A stretch of DNA of 64,000 nucleotides from Neobacillus niacini (GTDB taxonomy: Bacteria > Bacillota > Bacilli > Bacillales > Cytobacillaceae): assembly GCF_030817595.1 (NCBI RefSeq), contig NZ_JAUSZN010000001.1, forward strand, positions 2,860,001 to 2,924,000, read 5' to 3'. Below the pieces are notes generated by a model. It ran no database searches, had not been told where the DNA came from, and saw only the letters and a program-made list of their open reading frames with translations. Positions 17,440 through 25,865 of this stretch are shown here, piece after piece. The translations under genes were made by a program, and so were the position numbers. Positions within the stretch are counted from its first letter, which is position 1, and the number at the start of each line of letters is the position of its first letter.

Positions 17440-19182
17440 ATGAACGTTATTTGCAGTACCTTAAATGCTAAATATATACATACGAATTTAGCCATTCGTT
17501 ACCTAAAGGCTTTTGCAGCTCCAGAATTCAATATCCAGCTGAAGGAATATACAATTAAAGATCCCGCCATGAACATCGTATCAGACCTCTATCAGCAAAA
17601 ACCAAAAATCATCGGCTTTAGCTGTTACATTTGGAACATTGAAGAAACGATTAAAGTGGTTAATATGCTGAAAAAGATTGACCCTTCTATCCAAATTGTT
17701 TTAGGTGGACCTGAAGTTACTTATGATACTGTAGAATGGATGGAAAAACTTCCAAGTGTGGACTTTATTATTATTGGCGAAGGAGAACATTCATTTAAAC
17801 AGTTACTTACGGAAATGAATGGTGAAGGAGATTATAGAAACGTCCACGGAATCGCCTACCGTGAAAATGGAAAAGTAAGAGTTACCCCTCAGATGAACAA
17901 ACTCGATCTAAAAGAACTTCCATCTCCATACAGATTTCCTGAAGATGTTGCTCATTTAGGAAAGCGTGTCACTTATATAGAGACAAGCAGAGGATGTCCA
18001 TTTAACTGTCAATTTTGTCTTTCTTCCATTGAAGTAGGAGTACGCTATTTTGACAGAGAGAAAATTAAGGATGATATCCGATATTTAATGGCAAACGGGG
18101 CCAAAACCATTAAATTTGTTGACCGTACTTTTAATATTAGCAGGAGCTATGCAATGGAAATGTTTCGGTTCTTAATAGATGAACATCTGCCAGGAACAGT
18201 TTTTCAATTTGAGATTACGGCCGATATCATGAGACCTGAGGTTATCGAGTTTTTGAATAATGAAGCCCCTAAAGGACTCTTCCGTTTTGAGATTGGTGTA
18301 CAATCAACCAATGATTATACGAATGAACTTGTAATGAGGAAACAAAATTTTGAAAAATTGACTAGAACCGTGACAATGGTGAAGGACGGCGGGAAAATAG
18401 ATCAGCACCTTGATTTAATTGCAGGGCTGCCAGAGGAAGACTACTCTTCATTTCGTAAAACGTTTAATGATGTCTTTGAACTTCGTCCAGAAGAACTGCA
18501 ATTAGGTTTTTTAAAAATGTTAAGAGGAACGGGACTAAGACTCCGTGCAGCTGACCATAACTATATTTATATGGATCAATCGCCTTATGAGATTCTGGGG
18601 AATAATGTCTTGCCATTTAATGATATTCTCAGAATAAAACAAGTGGAGGATGTTTTAGAAAAATATTGGAATGATCATCGAATGAATCATACAATTGAAT
18701 ATTTAGTAACGAAGGTGTTTCCTTCACCATTTGACTTTTTTCAGGAGTTTGGAGGATTTTGGGATAAGCAGGGATGGTCGAGAATTGGACACCAATTAGA
18801 AGATTTATTCCGAAGATTGTTCTCCTTTTTAGAATCGAAATCCGTAAGCGATCTTGACATCATTTCTGGTCTGATGAAATATGATTATTTAATTAATCAT
18901 AAGTACAAGCCACGGAAACCATGGTGGGAACAAAGCTCTAATAAACAGACGAGAACAGAAATATATAAACAAGTAGTAGACAATCCATCACATCTTGGGC
19001 ATGAATATTTGGATTTAGCGCTTGATGAGAAAGATTTATATAAGCATACCATGATTGAGGATTTGTCTTTTGATCTTTCCGTCTACTTAACATCAGGCAA
19101 AATTGTAAAAATCCAAACTTATTTATTGGCTTATTTCGATCCAGCAAATAAAGGAACGATTATTTTTCCATTTAAAGTTTAA
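17440..19182 (+). CDS. B12-binding-domain radical SAM protein (DUF4080 type)
   Basis: A 580-residue radical SAM enzyme. The N-terminal cobalamin-binding-like Rossmann domain runs to about residue 140 (IIGFSCYIWNIEETIKV, VLGGPEVTY, IIGEGE). The radical SAM core follows with CPFNCQFC at about residues 186-193 for the 4Fe-4S cluster, and DLIAGLPEED is typical of later core strands. A C-terminal helical domain of DUF4080 type completes it. The B12-contacting DxHxxG motif is not evident, so cobalamin binding is doubtful. The start follows GAAGGAG. The reaction and substrate are unknown. It is a single-gene unit with a strong terminator. Confidence 0.85.
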   Translation: MNVICSTLNAKYIHTNLAIRYLKAFAAPEFNIQLKEYTIKDPAMNIVSDLYQQKPKIIGFSCYIWNIEETIKVVNMLKKIDPSIQIVLGGPEVTYDTVEWMEKLPSVDFIIIGEGEHSFKQLLTEMNGEGDYRNVHGIAYRENGKVRVTPQMNKLDLKELPSPYRFPEDVAHLGKRVTYIETSRGCPFNCQFCLSSIEVGVRYFDREKIKDDIRYLMANGAKTIKFVDRTFNISRSYAMEMFRFLIDEHLPGTVFQFEITADIMRPEVIEFLNNEAPKGLFRFEIGVQSTNDYTNELVMRKQNFEKLTRTVTMVKDGGKIDQHLDLIAGLPEEDYSSFRKTFNDVFELRPEELQLGFLKMLRGTGLRLRAADHNYIYMDQSPYEILGNNVLPFNDILRIKQVEDVLEKYWNDHRMNHTIEYLVTKVFPSPFDFFQEFGGFWDKQGWSRIGHQLEDLFRRLFSFLESKSVSDLDIISGLMKYDYLINHKYKPRKPWWEQSSNKQTRTEIYKQVVDNPSHLGHEYLDLALDEKDLYKHTMIEDLSFDLSVYLTSGKIVKIQTYLLAYFDPANKGTIIFPFKV

Positions 19183-19187
19183 AAAAT

Positions 19188-19216
19188 AGCCGGCTGTTTC
19201 AGCCGGCTTATTTTTC
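19188..19216. terminator. Bidirectional terminator after the radical SAM gene
   Basis: A perfect 9-bp stem AGCCGGCTG/CAGCCGGCT with a 3-nt loop, T-rich on the plus side and A-rich upstream. It overlaps the stop codon of the convergent small gene. Confidence 0.85.
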
Positions 19217-19342
19217 TTTATTCGAACGTTTTTTATCGCTATTTCTCGCCTGTAGCACTTCATATAACTTTGTTCCATTTACGTCACCAAATTCAATGCT
19301 GAATTCTTCACGTGTGTTTTGTACAGTTTTTTTCTCTTTCAT
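19208..19342 (-). CDS. Small hydrophilic protein (44 aa), possibly spore-associated
   Basis: A short gene whose ATG overlaps the stop of the preceding gene (TAATG). The product is charged, with the pattern EEFSIEFGDVNGTKLYEVLQ followed by a basic tail. The EFSxE(F/Y) core is shared with the upstream 53-residue product, so the two look like tandem paralogues. It faintly recalls the repeat core of gamma-type small acid-soluble spore proteins (FGTEFASET...QN), but this is not a firm family assignment. Confidence 0.6.
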   Translation of the reverse strand: MKEKKTVQNTREEFSIEFGDVNGTKLYEVLQARNSDKKRSNKEK

Positions 19343-19503
19343 TAGCTTCTTCCTTTTTTACCAAGCTTTGAATTTCGGTTTTGAACACGAATGGCATCCT
19401 CAGTACCAGCATATTCTGCTGAAAACTCACTTTCCTGAACATTTTTATGTGGAGTTTTTGAATATTTATTTACTGCGTCATGTTCTGCTTTACGCTTAGC
19501 CAT
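19342..19503 (-). CDS. Small hydrophilic protein (53 aa), gamma-SASP-like or YfhD-like
   Basis: Begins MAKRKAEHDAVNKYSK and has the segment ESEFSAEYAGTEDAIRVQN followed by a basic tail KLGKKGRS. The middle resembles the core of gamma-type small acid-soluble spore proteins and also short YfhD-type spore peptides. GGGAGG lies nine bases before the ATG at 19503; an in-frame ATG three codons earlier is too close to that site. It is coupled to the 44-residue gene downstream. A spore role is likely from the company of spore genes but not shown. Confidence 0.62.
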   Translation of the reverse strand: MAKRKAEHDAVNKYSKTPHKNVQESEFSAEYAGTEDAIRVQNRNSKLGKKGRS

Positions 19504-19632
19504 TCTTTTCATCCTCCCTTTTTTGTGTTACACCATTAGTTTTTACAAAAGAGGAAATTCAATCACTTCCTTATTTTTCATAAATAAATTTGTTCATCCA
19601 GAGAAAAATAAAGAAAAATAGGAGTGAGGAAA

Positions 19633-19983
19633 ATGACTAAAGAAAACAAAGAAACAGATGAAAATCTAACGATTAACGAAACAATGCCGCATCAGATAAA
19701 TGCCCCAAGTTTTGAAGGCACTGGAATCAAAATGCAGCCGCCTTTTGTAAATGAACATGGCGTAGTAATTGGAGACAGTGAATATTCCTCTCCCAATTCA
19801 CCATTAGAGAACTGGACGGAAGACACTGACCCAGAAATTATGGCAGGGGATGAATGGGTTCACCCGACAAACGATATCGGCTGGAATACTACAGAAAATC
19901 GGGAACTGCTCGAAAGCAAAAAAAAACCTAAAGCATATCCTTTTATGCACCCAACCATAGACGTTAGCAAAGGGACTGACTAA
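19633..19983 (+). CDS. DUF3905 domain protein
   Basis: A 116-residue soluble protein matching DUF3905, known from Bacillaceae. The conserved block is at about residues 57-110: PLENWTEDTDPEIMAGDEWVHP, then TNDIGWNT, ENRELL and PFMHPTIDVS. It is acidic and rich in Pro, Asn and Trp and has no membrane segment. GGAGTGAGG precedes the ATG at 19633; a GTG at 19624 is less likely. The function is unknown; the following gene encodes a spore SASP. Confidence 0.8.
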   Translation: MTKENKETDENLTINETMPHQINAPSFEGTGIKMQPPFVNEHGVVIGDSEYSSPNSPLENWTEDTDPEIMAGDEWVHPTNDIGWNTTENRELLESKKKPKAYPFMHPTIDVSKGTD

Positions 19984-20053
19984 TTTGTTTATAACGTTCC
20001 AAATCCGCAAAACATTTCCACTTATTAAAATAGTTATTTGAATCATAATACAA

Positions 20054-20076
20054 ATACAGAGAAAAAATCTCTGTAT
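20054..20076 (+). other. Leader hairpin upstream of the SASP gene
   Basis: A perfect 9-bp stem ATACAGAGA/TCTCTGTAT with an A5 loop, eight bases before the ribosome site. There is no T-run after it, so it is more likely an mRNA-stabilising leader structure than a terminator. Confidence 0.45.
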
Positions 20077-20098
20077 AGATAACAAGGAGTTGAAAATA

Positions 20099-20296
20099 AT
20101 GGCTAACAGCAGCAATAAATTATTAGTTCCAGGAATAGAGCAATACCTTGATCAAGTTAAATATGAAATAGCCCAAGAGTTTGGGGTTAATTTAGGGTCT
20201 GATACAGTGTCCCGTGCAAATGGTTCTGTTGGCGGCGAAATCACGAAAAGATTAGTAAAATCTGCGCAAGCTCAAATGGCAGGGCAACAACAATAA
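20099..20296 (+). CDS. Alpha/beta-type small acid-soluble spore protein
   Basis: A 65-residue DNA-coating spore protein. It has the two family blocks: [12 protein letters not shown] (including the GPR protease site region E-F/A-G) and [20 protein letters not shown], which forms the second DNA-binding helix. Such proteins saturate forespore DNA and protect it from UV and heat, and are degraded on germination. AAGGAG at 20084-20089 sets the ATG at 20099. A CATAATA at 20044-20050 could be the -10 of a SigG promoter, but no convincing -35 was found. Confidence 0.93.
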   Translation: MANSSNKLLVPGIEQYLDQVKYEIAQEFGVNLGSDTVSRANGSVGGEITKRLVKSAQAQMAGQQQ

Positions 20297-20318
20297 TTTA
20301 ACTGAATAAACATGGAAA

Positions 20319-20348
20319 AAGTCCGGCATTTTTGCCGGACTTATTTTT
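20319..20348. terminator. Bidirectional terminator between the SASP and rsgI genes
   Basis: A perfect 10-bp stem AAGTCCGGCA/TGCCGGACTT with a 4-nt loop. T-runs flank it on both strands (TTATTTTTTG on plus, TTTTTCC on minus), and it serves convergent genes. Confidence 0.85.
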
Positions 20349-21387
20349 TGCCATTTTTCTCTTGTTTGGCAGGTTTATTTTGATTATTGGTTTTCGATTT
20401 TTCTTGCTTGTTGTTCGCTCCAAGATTAACTTGATTTCGATTACCTTTGTCCGTGCCATCTTTGTTTAATCCAGGTGGAGTCTGCTTCCCATTACCTTGC
20501 TCTGTTGGTATTGAATGGTTATCTTGGCTATTATCATCCTGGTTTTGGTACACCTGTGGATTACCATTTTCATTTTTGTTATCTTGGTCTAGTTTGTTTT
20601 GCTGACCAGGTGGCAGCGCTGTAGTTGAAGAAGACTCTGTCGGAGTAATGTCTGTTGGTTTTGCTATCTCCTTTTTTATTTGTTTATCTTTTTCTTTTGT
20701 CTGCTTTTTTTGTGCAGAGTTATTTTTATTTCTATGATAGACACCTACCGGAATACCTGATTCTTGGGCCTTTTCTACTTCGTCCTCAGTACTTGTATAC
20801 ATTGTTAATACTACAAGATTTTTATCCACTTTTTGTTTAATTTGCTGGATATTCTCCTGAAGTTTTGCTGTCCCAGCCTCTTTTAGCTCATCCGTTTTAA
20901 CTGTTGAAATAACAACTGGCTCAGCTTGGGTTATATGCCCCTCTTCTTTTAACTCTGTTAATATTATTGAAGTTAACTCAGAAGCATCCATTTTCTTCCA
21001 ATTATCTAGTTCTGAGATAACTTTTTTTGCTTCATGATTAAATCCCTTTAATTCAACTACCTGCATATCCTTATTTAATCCCAATTCCATCCTAGTGCCA
21101 GCATCAATAGACATATAAGCATAAGCTTTATTACTTTGATAAACTGGGATAATTGACCCTAAACATATCATCAGAACCGCCATCGTCATCCAAACTGTTT
21201 TTAAAGTAAAAAAGTTTTTAAATGATTTAGTCTTCTTGCTATGAAGATAATCAGTAACAGGAAAAAAATCTATTTCTTCCCCTATAGAATAAATTCTATC
21301 CATTTTGCGGGCACGCAAAAACTCTCCATCAGAAGTTAACAACGTCAAATAAGGATCATTAACTTCGATTATAACTCCCCTTCTCAT
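20341..21387 (-). CDS. rsgI: Anti-sigma-I factor RsgI
   Basis: A 348-residue single-pass membrane protein. The N-terminal RsgI anti-sigma domain (about residues 1-50) binds SigI in the cytosol: MRRGVIIEVND, FLRARK, then SIGEEIDFF. A transmembrane helix follows at about 66-84 (VWMTMAVLMICLGSIIPV). The extracytoplasmic part is predicted to be folded up to about residue 220 and then becomes a low-complexity Asn/Gln/Lys/Pro tail. The start overlaps the end of sigI by four bases, the conserved operon arrangement. Bacillus RsgI lacks the carbohydrate-binding modules found in clostridial forms, and none is seen here. Confidence 0.93.
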   Translation of the reverse strand: MRRGVIIEVNDPYLTLLTSDGEFLRARKMDRIYSIGEEIDFFPVTDYLHSKKTKSFKNFFTLKTVWMTMAVLMICLGSIIPVYQSNKAYAYMSIDAGTRMELGLNKDMQVVELKGFNHEAKKVISELDNWKKMDASELTSIILTELKEEGHITQAEPVVISTVKTDELKEAGTAKLQENIQQIKQKVDKNLVVLTMYTSTEDEVEKAQESGIPVGVYHRNKNNSAQKKQTKEKDKQIKKEIAKPTDITPTESSSTTALPPGQQNKLDQDNKNENGNPQVYQNQDDNSQDNHSIPTEQGNGKQTPPGLNKDGTDKGNRNQVNLGANNKQEKSKTNNQNKPAKQEKNGKK

Positions 21388-22130
21388 GTCTCTAGCACCC
21401 CCTTTAAATAATCGTTTAAATAAACATAATCACTTGATAATATTAGTGCAATCGCAATAATATATTTCCGGTTTCGTTCAATCGTCTTCCTGCTGACATT
21501 CACCATTTTTTCTAGCTGCTTTATAGGAAGACGTTTTTTCTCATATAACGAATCCATTAATTCCCTATTTTCAACTAATAGCTTCGCTACTTTGATAGCG
21601 TTCTCCCTGGCATCCGCATGCTTTGGTGAATTCTCAACTAAATCGCTGAAGCTCAAATCAAATGAAGTTAATAGAGTTTGAAATTGAATAATTTCTTCCT
21701 TCCTAATTTCTTCGTCAGTCTTTTTCTTATATTCCTCAAGTGATAGCTCGTTTACAATTACCATGCCCGCTGATTCTTCCTCAAATGATGAATAGGTTAA
21801 GTCAATGCTGACATGTTGGTTTTTCGTTTGCTTTCGTATATAATCAATGACTCTTCGTTTTATAATCACTTCGGCAAAACTAAGAACGGAACTGCCCTTC
21901 TCAGCTGAATATTTCTCAATTGCCTCATTAAATGCAATAAGACCAATACTAAATTCATCGTCAGTTTCATAAATATATCGTTTACATACTGAAGACACAC
22001 TTTTAGCAATAAATGGTTTATAAGCCTCTATAATATCATTAAGTAAAGAGTGGTCACCCTGTTGAATTAATCGTACCGACTCCTCTAAAGTACGCTTTTT
22101 ATTTTTGGTTAAAAACAATAAACCTAGCAT
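21384..22130 (-). CDS. sigI: RNA polymerase sigma factor SigI
   Basis: A 248-residue alternative sigma factor. Region 2 is visible at about residues 25-100 (YKPFIAKSVSSVCKRYI, EFSIGLIAFNEAIEKY, SFAEVIIKRRVIDYIRKQ), and the C-terminal helix-turn-helix near PIKQLEKMVNVSRKTIERNRKYI reads the -35 element. SigI in Bacillus responds to heat and envelope stress and is held by RsgI. GAGGTGAGG precedes the ATG. The operon is probably autoregulated; a candidate promoter is listed separately. Confidence 0.94.
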   Translation of the reverse strand: MLGLLFLTKNKKRTLEESVRLIQQGDHSLLNDIIEAYKPFIAKSVSSVCKRYIYETDDEFSIGLIAFNEAIEKYSAEKGSSVLSFAEVIIKRRVIDYIRKQTKNQHVSIDLTYSSFEEESAGMVIVNELSLEEYKKKTDEEIRKEEIIQFQTLLTSFDLSFSDLVENSPKHADARENAIKVAKLLVENRELMDSLYEKKRLPIKQLEKMVNVSRKTIERNRKYIIAIALILSSDYVYLNDYLKGVLET

Positions 22131-22218
22131 TGCCTCACCTCTCTATTCAACCAATTATACCATAAGTATGATAGATTTGATTTTGTAGGTTCTGGCAACG
22201 GTACTTCCAATAAAGAAA

Positions 22219-22247
22219 TACGAATAATAATCGTCCTTTGTGGGGGC
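22219..22247 (-). promoter_or_regulatory. Candidate SigI-type autoregulatory promoter
   Basis: On the minus strand GCCCCC (22247-22242) and CGTA (22222-22219) resemble the reported SigI elements ACCCCC and CGAA. The site is about 90 bases upstream of sigI. The spacer of 19 bases is my count and may be too long, so this is tentative. Confidence 0.3.
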
Positions 22248-22263
22248 ATCAAAATAAATATCA

Positions 22264-22299
22264 TTAAAAAAACTCCAAATCTGTGTTAGATTTGAAGCC
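22264..22299 (-). terminator. Terminator of the small membrane protein gene
   Basis: A stem CTTCAAATCT/AGATTTGGAG (one G-T pair) around AACAC, followed on the minus strand by seven T. It overlaps the end of the coding sequence. Confidence 0.7.
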
Positions 22300-22759
22300 T
22301 CTTTTCGCGAAGCTGTAATATCCTTTTTATTAAATAACCAATAAATACCCCTGGGATCACAAAGGACATTGGTAAAAAAACAGGACCTGGATGAACATTA
22401 AAAATCGTCACCTTCGGGGAAATCATTAAACCTACTGTGACAAAATAAGCGGAAAATACAAAAGGTAAATATGAGTACTTTTCCTCTGCCGGCATTGCTG
22501 AACGATAACCATCCCACATTGCAAACATATATACACAAGGGTAAAACATTAGCCACTGATAATTTAGGGTTGATTCAGCTTTTTTGATTTCACCTAGGAA
22601 ACTGTACATAATCGCACTATTAAAATGACTGTTCGCATTTATTATAAATTCTAGTATCACAAAGAAAATACCTTTGATGTACTGACCACTTAATAGCTGA
22701 CTGAATCCTGGAAAGGCTATACTCCATAATACTGCTTCTAATTTACTCATTTTTTTCAT
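22286..22759 (-). CDS. Small integral membrane protein of unknown function
   Basis: A 157-residue protein with about four hydrophobic segments: residues 8-35, 66-85, 95-115 and 125-147. The N-terminal PGFSQLLSGQYIKGI recalls the first helix of small TM2-like membrane proteins, but no family is certain. A second in-frame ATG lies nine bases downstream at 22750 and cannot be ruled out. It stands between sigI and an SDR reductase with its own terminator. Confidence 0.7.
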   Translation of the reverse strand: MKKMSKLEAVLWSIAFPGFSQLLSGQYIKGIFFVILEFIINANSHFNSAIMYSFLGEIKKAESTLNYQWLMFYPCVYMFAMWDGYRSAMPAEEKYSYLPFVFSAYFVTVGLMISPKVTIFNVHPGPVFLPMSFVIPGVFIGYLIKRILQLREKRLQI

Positions 22760-22868
22760 TTCTCTATCTCGCTTCTACTGTAAGTTACTTCCAAGTTAGT
22801 TTTACCAGTAAACGTCCGAATAAACGAAGAATATAAGAAATATTTTTGATTACTCTCTATGCATTAAA

Positions 22869-23966
22869 TCATAATATGTGTATCTGATAGTTCGGATTAT
22901 CCTTTTGTTCTAAGTAAAATGCTGTCATAGCCTTTACACCATCCTTAAAATCAGGGCATCTTATTCCTGATTCCTTTAAATCATTCACAGCTTGAGTACA
23001 ATCAAAATGACCCGTCCATGTAAAATAATCCAGTGCTTCTTTTTCAACCCCTAAATATTTTCTCATCGGCTTTATTGAAAGAAACCCTTTGCCAACTGAT
23101 AATGGGAGGGTGCCGATAGGTTTTTTGTTTAGCAGTTCCTCCATCAAAATTATATAAATTTCAGAAGCACGATAAGGACGAGGATCGGTTAAGTGATAGG
23201 TCTTACCGATACCATTTTCGAAAAAACTGAGATATGTTGTGGCTTGAATGATATAGTCAATCGGGACCAAATTAACATACGCTTCTCCTTTTCCCAATTT
23301 CGGAAGGATTGGGAGGAATTTTAATTTCTCCGAAAAGTTCATTATAAAGTATGGACCATCAAACTTTATCGTTTCTCCTGTTTGTGAATGACCTTTAACA
23401 ATCCCAGGCCGAATAATGGTAATGGGGACTTCTTCTTTAAGTTTTTCAACCAAAACTTCAGCCTCATATTTTGTTTCTTCATAATGATTTTTAAAACTAG
23501 TGGGACGAATAAGCTCAGTCTCGTAAAGGATCCCCTCACGTTCTCCCACTACATATGCCGTACTAAAATAGACATAACGTTTTAATTGAGTCAGCCCTCG
23601 TACCCACTTATTCACATTATTGGTGCCATCCACATTAATTCTAAAAGCAATATCCCCAGGTACTGCCAAATCAAAGATAGCTGCAAGATGAAAAACATGG
23701 GTTACCCTTTCATTTAGAATTTCTTGGGTTTCGTCAGAGATCAATAGTGATGGCTGGGTGATGTCACCTTCTATAAGGATAAATAAGTCGTCCTGCAGAC
23801 CTAGTTCTGTAATAATAGCATGTCGTTCTTTTCTTGCTTTATCCATCATACTTTGAAGAACAAGTACATAAACAATCCCTTTCAATTCATTCTTTTTCAA
23901 AACTTCTCTAATTAATTGGTTACAAATATAACCTGGAAATCCCGTAAAAAAATACCCATTGTTCAT
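22869..23966 (-). CDS. Extended SDR / fatty acyl-CoA reductase-like NAD(P)-binding protein
   Basis: A 365-residue Rossmann-fold protein of the thioester-reductase/male-sterility NAD-binding group. The nucleotide motif is TGFPGYICNQLI near the N-terminus. A Ser/Thr-Tyr-Lys triad is likely from YFSTAYVVGE (Tyr), NHYEETKYEAEVLVEKL (YxxxK) and neighbouring Ser. IRPGIVKGHS marks the core's end. Such enzymes reduce acyl thioesters or oxidise steroid-like alcohols. The ATG at 23966 follows TTGGGAGGG and gives the family N-terminus MNNGYFFTGFPG; the longer frame to 24035 adds unrelated residues. The substrate is unknown. Confidence 0.8.
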   Translation of the reverse strand: MNNGYFFTGFPGYICNQLIREVLKKNELKGIVYVLVLQSMMDKARKERHAIITELGLQDDLFILIEGDITQPSLLISDETQEILNERVTHVFHLAAIFDLAVPGDIAFRINVDGTNNVNKWVRGLTQLKRYVYFSTAYVVGEREGILYETELIRPTSFKNHYEETKYEAEVLVEKLKEEVPITIIRPGIVKGHSQTGETIKFDGPYFIMNFSEKLKFLPILPKLGKGEAYVNLVPIDYIIQATTYLSFFENGIGKTYHLTDPRPYRASEIYIILMEELLNKKPIGTLPLSVGKGFLSIKPMRKYLGVEKEALDYFTWTGHFDCTQAVNDLKESGIRCPDFKDGVKAMTAFYLEQKDNPNYQIHIL

Positions 23967-24070
23967 GACTATCCCTCCCAAAAATGTTCTATCGAATCTT
24001 GTACTAATTGTATGTTGTTCTAAAAATAATAGCAAAGATATTAGTCTGAATTTTCTGTATTTTTAATTTA

Positions 24071-24095
24071 AAAAAATGACGGGAATAATCCCGCC
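24071..24095 (-). terminator. Terminator of prfC
   Basis: A GC-rich imperfect stem GGCGGGA/TCCCGTC followed by seven T on the minus strand, just after the prfC stop. Confidence 0.7.
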
Positions 24096-24099
24096 AATC

Positions 24100-25680
24100 C
24101 TACTCGTGCTGATCCATAGGGTTATAAAGCTTCACGTCTGGATTTTTTTCTTGGAACCAACGAAGCGCAAAGTCATTTTCAAATAAAAAGACATAATGAT
24201 CAAAGCGATCCTTTACAAGCAGACTTCTAGAACTCGAGAGATTTTCATCAACAACATCTCCTTCTATCCATCTGCCAATTTTAGAACCAATTCGTTCCAT
24301 CAATACCTCTGCATTGTATTCATTTCTCATTCGATGTTCAAAAACCTCAAATTGCAGCTGTCCAACCGCACCTAACAGGTAATCATCTGTTTTGACTGTT
24401 TTGTACAGTTGAATGGCACCTTCCTGAACCAGCTGTTGAATCCCTTTATAAAATGATTTTTGTTTCATTACATTTTTTGCAGAAACCCTAACAAAAAGCT
24501 CTGGTGTAAATTGAGGCAGTCTTTCAAATTGAAAATTATCTTTACCTGCAGTTATGGTATCACCAATTTGGTAAGTACCAGTATCATAGAGACCAATAAT
24601 GTCCCCGCTGACAGCCTCATCCACCGTGTTTCTTTCCTCAGCCATAAAAGAAGTGGATTGAGAAAGCTTAATCTGTTTACCTAAGCGTGGTATATTTACC
24701 GTCATTCCTCGTTCAAATTTACCTGAACAAATACGGACGAAAGCAATCCTGTCACGATGGGCTGGGTTCATGTTTGCCTGAATTTTAAAGACAAATCCTG
24801 AAAACTGTTCAGCAAGCGGATTAATTTCTCCTATCGATGAATTTCGAGCCATCGGAGCAGGAGCAAATTGCAGGTATGTCTCTAAAAAGGTTTGGACCCC
24901 AAAAGTTGTTAACGCAGAGCCAAAGAAAACCGGGGTAATCTTACCATCTGCAACTTTTTCAGGAGAGAAATCATTACCAGCCTCATTTAAAAGCATAATC
25001 TCTTCCAGCGTTTGGTCATAAAGTCCAGAAGCCTTTAATGGATGTTCTCCTTCTATTTCCCCTTCACTATTTAATGATATGAAACGGTCTTCCTCATTTA
25101 CTCTAAATTGTTCAATTCGATTGTAATAACGGTCATAAATCCCAAGAAACTCTTTGCCCATCCCAATTGGCCAGTTCATCGGATATGACTCAATTCCAAG
25201 AACCTCTTCTAATTCAGCAAGGAGCTCTAAGGGCGCTTTCCCCTGACGGTCCAGCTTATTAATAAAAGTAAAAATTGGAATTCCACGCATCCGGCATACT
25301 TTAAATAGCTTTAACGTTTGTTCCTCAATCCCTTTAGCAGAATCGATAATCATAACTGCACTATCAACAGCCATTAACGTACGATACGTATCTTCACTGA
25401 AATCCTGGTGTCCTGGAGTGTCCAAAATATTGACACGAAAATCATTATAATCAAATTGCATAACGCTGGACGTAACAGAGATTCCACGTTGCTTTTCAAT
25501 TTCCATCCAGTCACTTGTCGCAAACTTACCTGTTTTTTTAGCTTTTACCGTACCAGCGTCACGAATCGCTCCGCCGAATAATAATAATTTTTCTGTTAAT
25601 GTTGTTTTCCCGGCATCCGGGTGAGATATAATCGCAAAGGTTCTACGCGATAATACCTCTTCTTTAAAATTGTTACCCAT
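24100..25680 (-). CDS. prfC: Peptide chain release factor 3 (RF3)
   Basis: A 526-residue translational GTPase that removes RF1/RF2 from the ribosome after peptide release. G1 HPDAGKTT is at about residues 20-27, G2 is around RGISVTSS, G3 is DTPGHQDF and G4 is NKLD. After these come the EF-Tu-like domain 2 ([21 protein letters not shown]) and the RF3 C-terminal domain ([19 protein letters not shown]). The ATG at 25680 is preferred over 25704 because AGAGAGG lies correctly before it. Full length; monocistronic. Confidence 0.95.
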   Translation of the reverse strand: MGNNFKEEVLSRRTFAIISHPDAGKTTLTEKLLLFGGAIRDAGTVKAKKTGKFATSDWMEIEKQRGISVTSSVMQFDYNDFRVNILDTPGHQDFSEDTYRTLMAVDSAVMIIDSAKGIEEQTLKLFKVCRMRGIPIFTFINKLDRQGKAPLELLAELEEVLGIESYPMNWPIGMGKEFLGIYDRYYNRIEQFRVNEEDRFISLNSEGEIEGEHPLKASGLYDQTLEEIMLLNEAGNDFSPEKVADGKITPVFFGSALTTFGVQTFLETYLQFAPAPMARNSSIGEINPLAEQFSGFVFKIQANMNPAHRDRIAFVRICSGKFERGMTVNIPRLGKQIKLSQSTSFMAEERNTVDEAVSGDIIGLYDTGTYQIGDTITAGKDNFQFERLPQFTPELFVRVSAKNVMKQKSFYKGIQQLVQEGAIQLYKTVKTDDYLLGAVGQLQFEVFEHRMRNEYNAEVLMERIGSKIGRWIEGDVVDENLSSSRSLLVKDRFDHYVFLFENDFALRWFQEKNPDVKLYNPMDQHE

Positions 25681-25865
25681 TTCAAATTCCTCTCTTTTTG
25701 TCAATCCAAAAATTTTTCTCGTACCCTTAATCTTATAGTCTTGCGGTCAAATTTGCAATCCTTTAATAATAATCCAATTGGAAATCTATTTCCACCCATT
25801 CCCACATCGCCTTTTGCCATTTTCCTTTTATAATAGAATAAGACTCGTATAAGGAGATGACAATA

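Noticed and set aside
19296..19499. A plus-strand frame of 67 codons
   Set aside because: Antisense to the two small minus-strand genes, which have ribosome sites and coupled start/stop codons.
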